DNA of 64,000 nt, taken from JL08 sp963765555 (GTDB lineage Bacteria > Pseudomonadota > Alphaproteobacteria > Rhodobacterales > Rhodobacteraceae). The first letter of the stretch is position 1, and the number at the start of each line of letters is the position of its first letter. The translations under genes and the position numbers were made by a program. The notes beneath the pieces were generated by a model. The model had not been told where the DNA came from, made no database searches, and saw only the letters and a program-made list of their open reading frames with translations. The stretch covers positions 186,001 through 250,000 of the forward strand of contig CAVXWX010000012.1 in assembly GCA_963765555.1 (NCBI GenBank), given 5' to 3'. Below, in pieces: positions 61,256 to 64,000 of this stretch.

Positions 61256-63298
61256 CTACCGCCGGCCTTCGCGCAGCCACGCACCGATGATCAGACCCGA
61301 GGCGAGAAGCAGCACGAGCCATGGCGGCAACAGAGCGGACTGGCGCACGTCACGGGTTTCATAGGCGCCACGCGGTGTCAGCCCGATCCAGCCGCGCCCG
61401 GCAGCGGGCCGCCCTTCGCGGATTGTGCGCAAATTCGGAATACCGTCTTCCAGACGCAGCACACCCCCGCGCAACGGCGCAATCAGCGGTGCCAGAATAT
61501 CGCCTGTCGCAATGGTTTGTTCAAACTCGCGCGGTGCCGCAGGGCCAAGGCCGATCACCGTTTCATGCGTATCGTCGCGCAGGCGGTACAGACCGATCAT
61601 CGGCCCGTCATACAAGGCCTCGAACCGGCCCGGGCCGGTTTGTGAAAGCGTGATTTCAACGTCAGGCCCCTGCGGGGGCGTGACAATCACCGGTGCGGTC
61701 TCTTCACCCAGCGTGCGCCGGATAATACGCATGGTCTGGCCAGTGGCTTCGGCCCAGAGCGCGTCTTCTTCCAGTTCGGGTTCTTTCATCATCCAGTGGG
61801 CCAGACGGCGCAGCAGTTCAAGTTGCGGGCCGCCCCCTTCATATCCGCGCCCCCACAGCCATGCGTGATCCGACGCAAGCAGCGCAACGCGGCCCTCGCC
61901 GACCCGGTCCAGCACCAGCAACGGTCGGTCATCGATCCCGGTCATGACCACATCGCCGGATTGGGGCGTCACTTCGATCTGGCGCAGCCAGCGCCCCCAA
62001 TCGCCCTGATCCGGCAAATCCGTTGTCACCGGATGACGTGTGCCCAGATCGGTCACAACCGGCGCAAAACCTTCTTCCAGAACCCGCGCGCTGGGTTCGG
62101 CAGGCAGGATACGGGAAAGAGGCGATCGGTAGATACTGTCGGCACCGGCAAAATCGGGGCCCGCCGCGATCAGCACCGCGCCGCCCTGTTCGACATAGTT
62201 GGCCACGTTATCCAGATAGATCGCGGGCAGAATACCACGCCGCTTGTAGCGGTCGAAAATGATCAGATCGAAATCATCGATCTTTTCCAGAAACAATTCG
62301 CGCGTGGGGAACGCGATCAGGGAAAGCTCTCCGACAGGCACGCCATCCTGTTTTTCCGGCGGGCGCAAGATCGTGAAATGCACCAGATCGACAGAACTGT
62401 CGGATTTCAGCAGGTTACGCCATGTCCGGCCCCCCGCATGTGGTTCTCCGGAGACAAGCAAGACCCGCAACCTGTCGCGTACACCGTTCATCTGGATCAG
62501 GGCGGTGTTGTTGCGATCTGTCAATTCACCTTCAGCCATTGGCACGGTGAATTGCAGCACGTTGCGCCCGCTATGGGGCAGCGTGACCGGCAGATCAATG
62601 TCCTGGCCGATCGGAATCTGGAACACCTGTGGCGTTTCGCCATCGACGGATATTTCAAGCGGGGCCAGACGCGCGCCGTCAGGGGCCGCGCCTGAATCCT
62701 CGATCCGCAAGGTAAGCGTTACGGGTTCGCCGATGATCGCAAATGCGGGTGCATTGCGCACGATCAGGCGGCGGTCCCAGTCGTCTTGTCGCCCCGTCAA
62801 CAATAGATGCAAAGGGGCCGGCAAGTCGGGCGCGCGCGCGGCATCGTGAATTTGCCCGTCGCTGAGCGCGACAATGCCTGCGATGCGCGCGCGGGGTTGT
62901 TCGGCCAGCACCTCGGTCAGGGCCGCCATCAGGGCGGTGCCGCCGTTGTCCTCGCTGTCGGGTATCGCCACGCGGCGCAGTTCGGTGTTGTCGCGCGCCG
63001 CGACCGCACGGGCCAGAGACACAGCGGCCTCGGCCGTTTGCGCGCGCCGGTCAGACAGGGCCTGACTGGCGCTCTGATCTTCCAGCAGAACCACGATATC
63101 AGTCAGCGGTGCGCGATCTTCCTGCTGAAAGGCGGGACCGGACAAGGCCCCCAACAGTACAAGCCCGGCAAGCCCGCGCAAAGCCCAGCCCGACAGACCG
63201 CGCCACAGTGCGACGGCAACACCGGCCGCAACAATTCCGGCGACAACAGCCAACACCGGCCACGGGATCAGCGGATCAAAGATGATGGTTCCGGTCAT
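61256..63298 (-). CDS. Large membrane protein of the DUF4159 operon
   Basis: A 680-residue protein with two N-terminal membrane segments (VLAVVAGIVAAGVAVALW; LRGLAGLVLLGALSGPAF), a long periplasmic part and a C-terminal segment (LLPPWLVLLLASGLIIGAWL). The periplasmic part has a vWA-like start (DIVVLLEDQSASQALSDRRAQ) and a glutamine-amidotransferase-like region (VLLVSGEPHAGGRTWRNLL; YVEQGGAVLIAAGPDFAG), without a visible catalytic Cys. Similar proteins occur with MoxR ATPase, DUF58 and BatA proteins in an aerotolerance-like operon. Its start overlaps the DUF4159 stop (ATGA), so it is coupled. Function is unknown. Confidence 0.75.
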   Translation of the reverse strand: MTGTIIFDPLIPWPVLAVVAGIVAAGVAVALWRGLSGWALRGLAGLVLLGALSGPAFQQEDRAPLTDIVVLLEDQSASQALSDRRAQTAEAAVSLARAVAARDNTELRRVAIPDSEDNGGTALMAALTEVLAEQPRARIAGIVALSDGQIHDAARAPDLPAPLHLLLTGRQDDWDRRLIVRNAPAFAIIGEPVTLTLRIEDSGAAPDGARLAPLEISVDGETPQVFQIPIGQDIDLPVTLPHSGRNVLQFTVPMAEGELTDRNNTALIQMNGVRDRLRVLLVSGEPHAGGRTWRNLLKSDSSVDLVHFTILRPPEKQDGVPVGELSLIAFPTRELFLEKIDDFDLIIFDRYKRRGILPAIYLDNVANYVEQGGAVLIAAGPDFAGADSIYRSPLSRILPAEPSARVLEEGFAPVVTDLGTRHPVTTDLPDQGDWGRWLRQIEVTPQSGDVVMTGIDDRPLLVLDRVGEGRVALLASDHAWLWGRGYEGGGPQLELLRRLAHWMMKEPELEEDALWAEATGQTMRIIRRTLGEETAPVIVTPPQGPDVEITLSQTGPGRFEALYDGPMIGLYRLRDDTHETVIGLGPAAPREFEQTIATGDILAPLIAPLRGGVLRLEDGIPNLRTIREGRPAAGRGWIGLTPRGAYETRDVRQSALLPPWLVLLLASGLIIGAWLREGRR

Positions 63299-64000
63299 TG
63301 GCCCAACCTGTCAAGCAAGGCAGGCACATGAACCTGATCGGATTTATAATTGCCGGTCAGCACATGCATCACCAGATTGACGCCAAAGCGATAGGCCAGT
63401 TCGCGCTGCCGTTCACCGGAAAACCCGCGCCCGATCGGAAAGGCCGCAACGCCGCGATCATTCACCGCCCATGCTGCGGCCCAGTCATTGCCGCCAATCA
63501 CCACAGGCGTCACCCCGTCATTCAGGTTGCGAAACGGCATACCTTCGATTTGTTGTGCATCCGGCGGCGCAGCCTCGACCCAAACCTCGCGGCTGGTGTG
63601 GCGACCGGGAAAATCCTGCAACAGATAAAACGTGCGGGTCAAAACATGATCCGATGGCAGCGGTTCAAGTGGCGGAATGTCCAATGGCCGCGCCAGATCC
63701 TGTAACTTGCGCCCGTTCGGGCTGGCCGAACCAAAGCGGGCAATATCGGCATCCCTTGTATCAAACAGGATCATACCACCCGAGCGTAAATAGGCATTCA
63801 GTTTTGCATAGGCTTCCGCCGACGGGGTCGGTTGATCGGGCGTAATCGGCCAGTACAGGATCGGAAAAAATGCCAGTTCATCGGTTTCAAGATTGATACT
63901 GGTGGGATTGGCCGGTTCGACCGAAGTTCGGAAGAACAGCGTGTCCGACAGGCCAACCAGTCCGGCGCGGGCTGTATCGTCCACCGCCCTGTTTCCGGTC
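63295..64000 (-). CDS. DUF4159-domain protein, 3' part (truncated at window edge)
   Basis: The visible 234 residues are the C-terminal part of a DUF4159 protein; its 5' end lies outside the window. Features are LVGLSDTLFFRTSVEP, FPILYWPITPDQPTPSAEAYAKLNAYLRSGGMILFDTRDAD, PLPSDHVLTRTFYLLQDFPGR and NLVMHVLTGNYKSDQVHVPALLDRLGQ. Full-length homologues have an N-terminal membrane/BatA-like region and belong to MoxR-type operons. The stop overlaps the next gene's start. Confidence 0.8.
   Translation of the reverse strand, partial: TGNRAVDDTARAGLVGLSDTLFFRTSVEPANPTSINLETDELAFFPILYWPITPDQPTPSAEAYAKLNAYLRSGGMILFDTRDADIARFGSASPNGRKLQDLARPLDIPPLEPLPSDHVLTRTFYLLQDFPGRHTSREVWVEAAPPDAQQIEGMPFRNLNDGVTPVVIGGNDWAAAWAVNDRGVAAFPIGRGFSGERQRELAYRFGVNLVMHVLTGNYKSDQVHVPALLDRLGQ

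Overview
The window looks like chromosomal DNA of an alphaproteobacterium of the Rhodobacterales (Roseobacter-type). I infer this from the protein sequences, the conserved blocks ubiE-ubiB / mutM / crotonase / rpsT-dnaA-dnaN-recF-gyrB and serB / serC-serA, candidate CtrA and CcrM (GANTC) sites, and a gene-transfer-agent (GTA) head-spike gene pair. I saw no rRNA, tRNA, CRISPR array or insertion sequence.

Region 1 (1-12.4 kb) is mostly housekeeping: an IalB-family protein, an asparaginase gene broken by several frameshifts, a small ArsR / AHSA1 / YCII operon, serine biosynthesis (serB divergent from serC-serA with a structured leader), a protein phosphatase, a threonine-degradation operon (xre-cupin regulator, kbl, tdh), a frameshifted thiolase and a secreted ClpP-like protein.

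Region 2 (12.5-33.6 kb) is one large exopolysaccharide (EPS) locus in alternating strand blocks. It has the outer-membrane and export set (YjbH, YjbF, Wza-like), an ExoY-type initiating transferase, two GT4 glycosyltransferases, and a translationally coupled block of sulfotransferase, Wzy-like polymerase, acyltransferase, Wzx flippase and GumK-like transferase. GDP-fucose synthesis (manC, gmd, fcl), a frameshifted Wzc-type tyrosine kinase and a small secreted protein complete it. Together they suggest an acylated, possibly sulfated, fucose- and uronic-acid-containing polymer. A pair resembling the GTA head-spike genes ghsA and ghsB sits inside the locus, and two TTAA-N7-TTAA motifs (CtrA-type) lie in its divergent promoter regions.

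Region 3 (33.6-45.2 kb) holds ubiquinone genes (ubiE, ubiB), mutM, an enoyl-CoA hydratase, rpsT and the dnaA-dnaN-recF-gyrB replication block. The 576 bp upstream of dnaA contains four GANTC sites within 68 bp and a 16-bp palindrome.

Region 4 (45.2-64 kb) contains transporters, trhO, NAD salvage (pncA, pncB), arfB, a VUT-family transporter, mepA, yggT, recQ, yaaA, a frameshifted hybrid histidine kinase and two genes of a DUF4159-type membrane operon that runs off the window. Between the VUT gene and arfB is a compact RNA-like element. It has a 13-nt Shine-Dalgarno perfectly complementary to the 16S 3' end, an 18-codon ORF, anti-SD segments on both sides and a strong terminator just before arfB. 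This and the GTA-spike pair in the EPS locus are the most interesting observations.

At least four genes carry frameshifts. The asparaginase has about four, so it is probably truly decayed. The single shifts in the thiolase, Wzc and histidine kinase could be sequencing errors.
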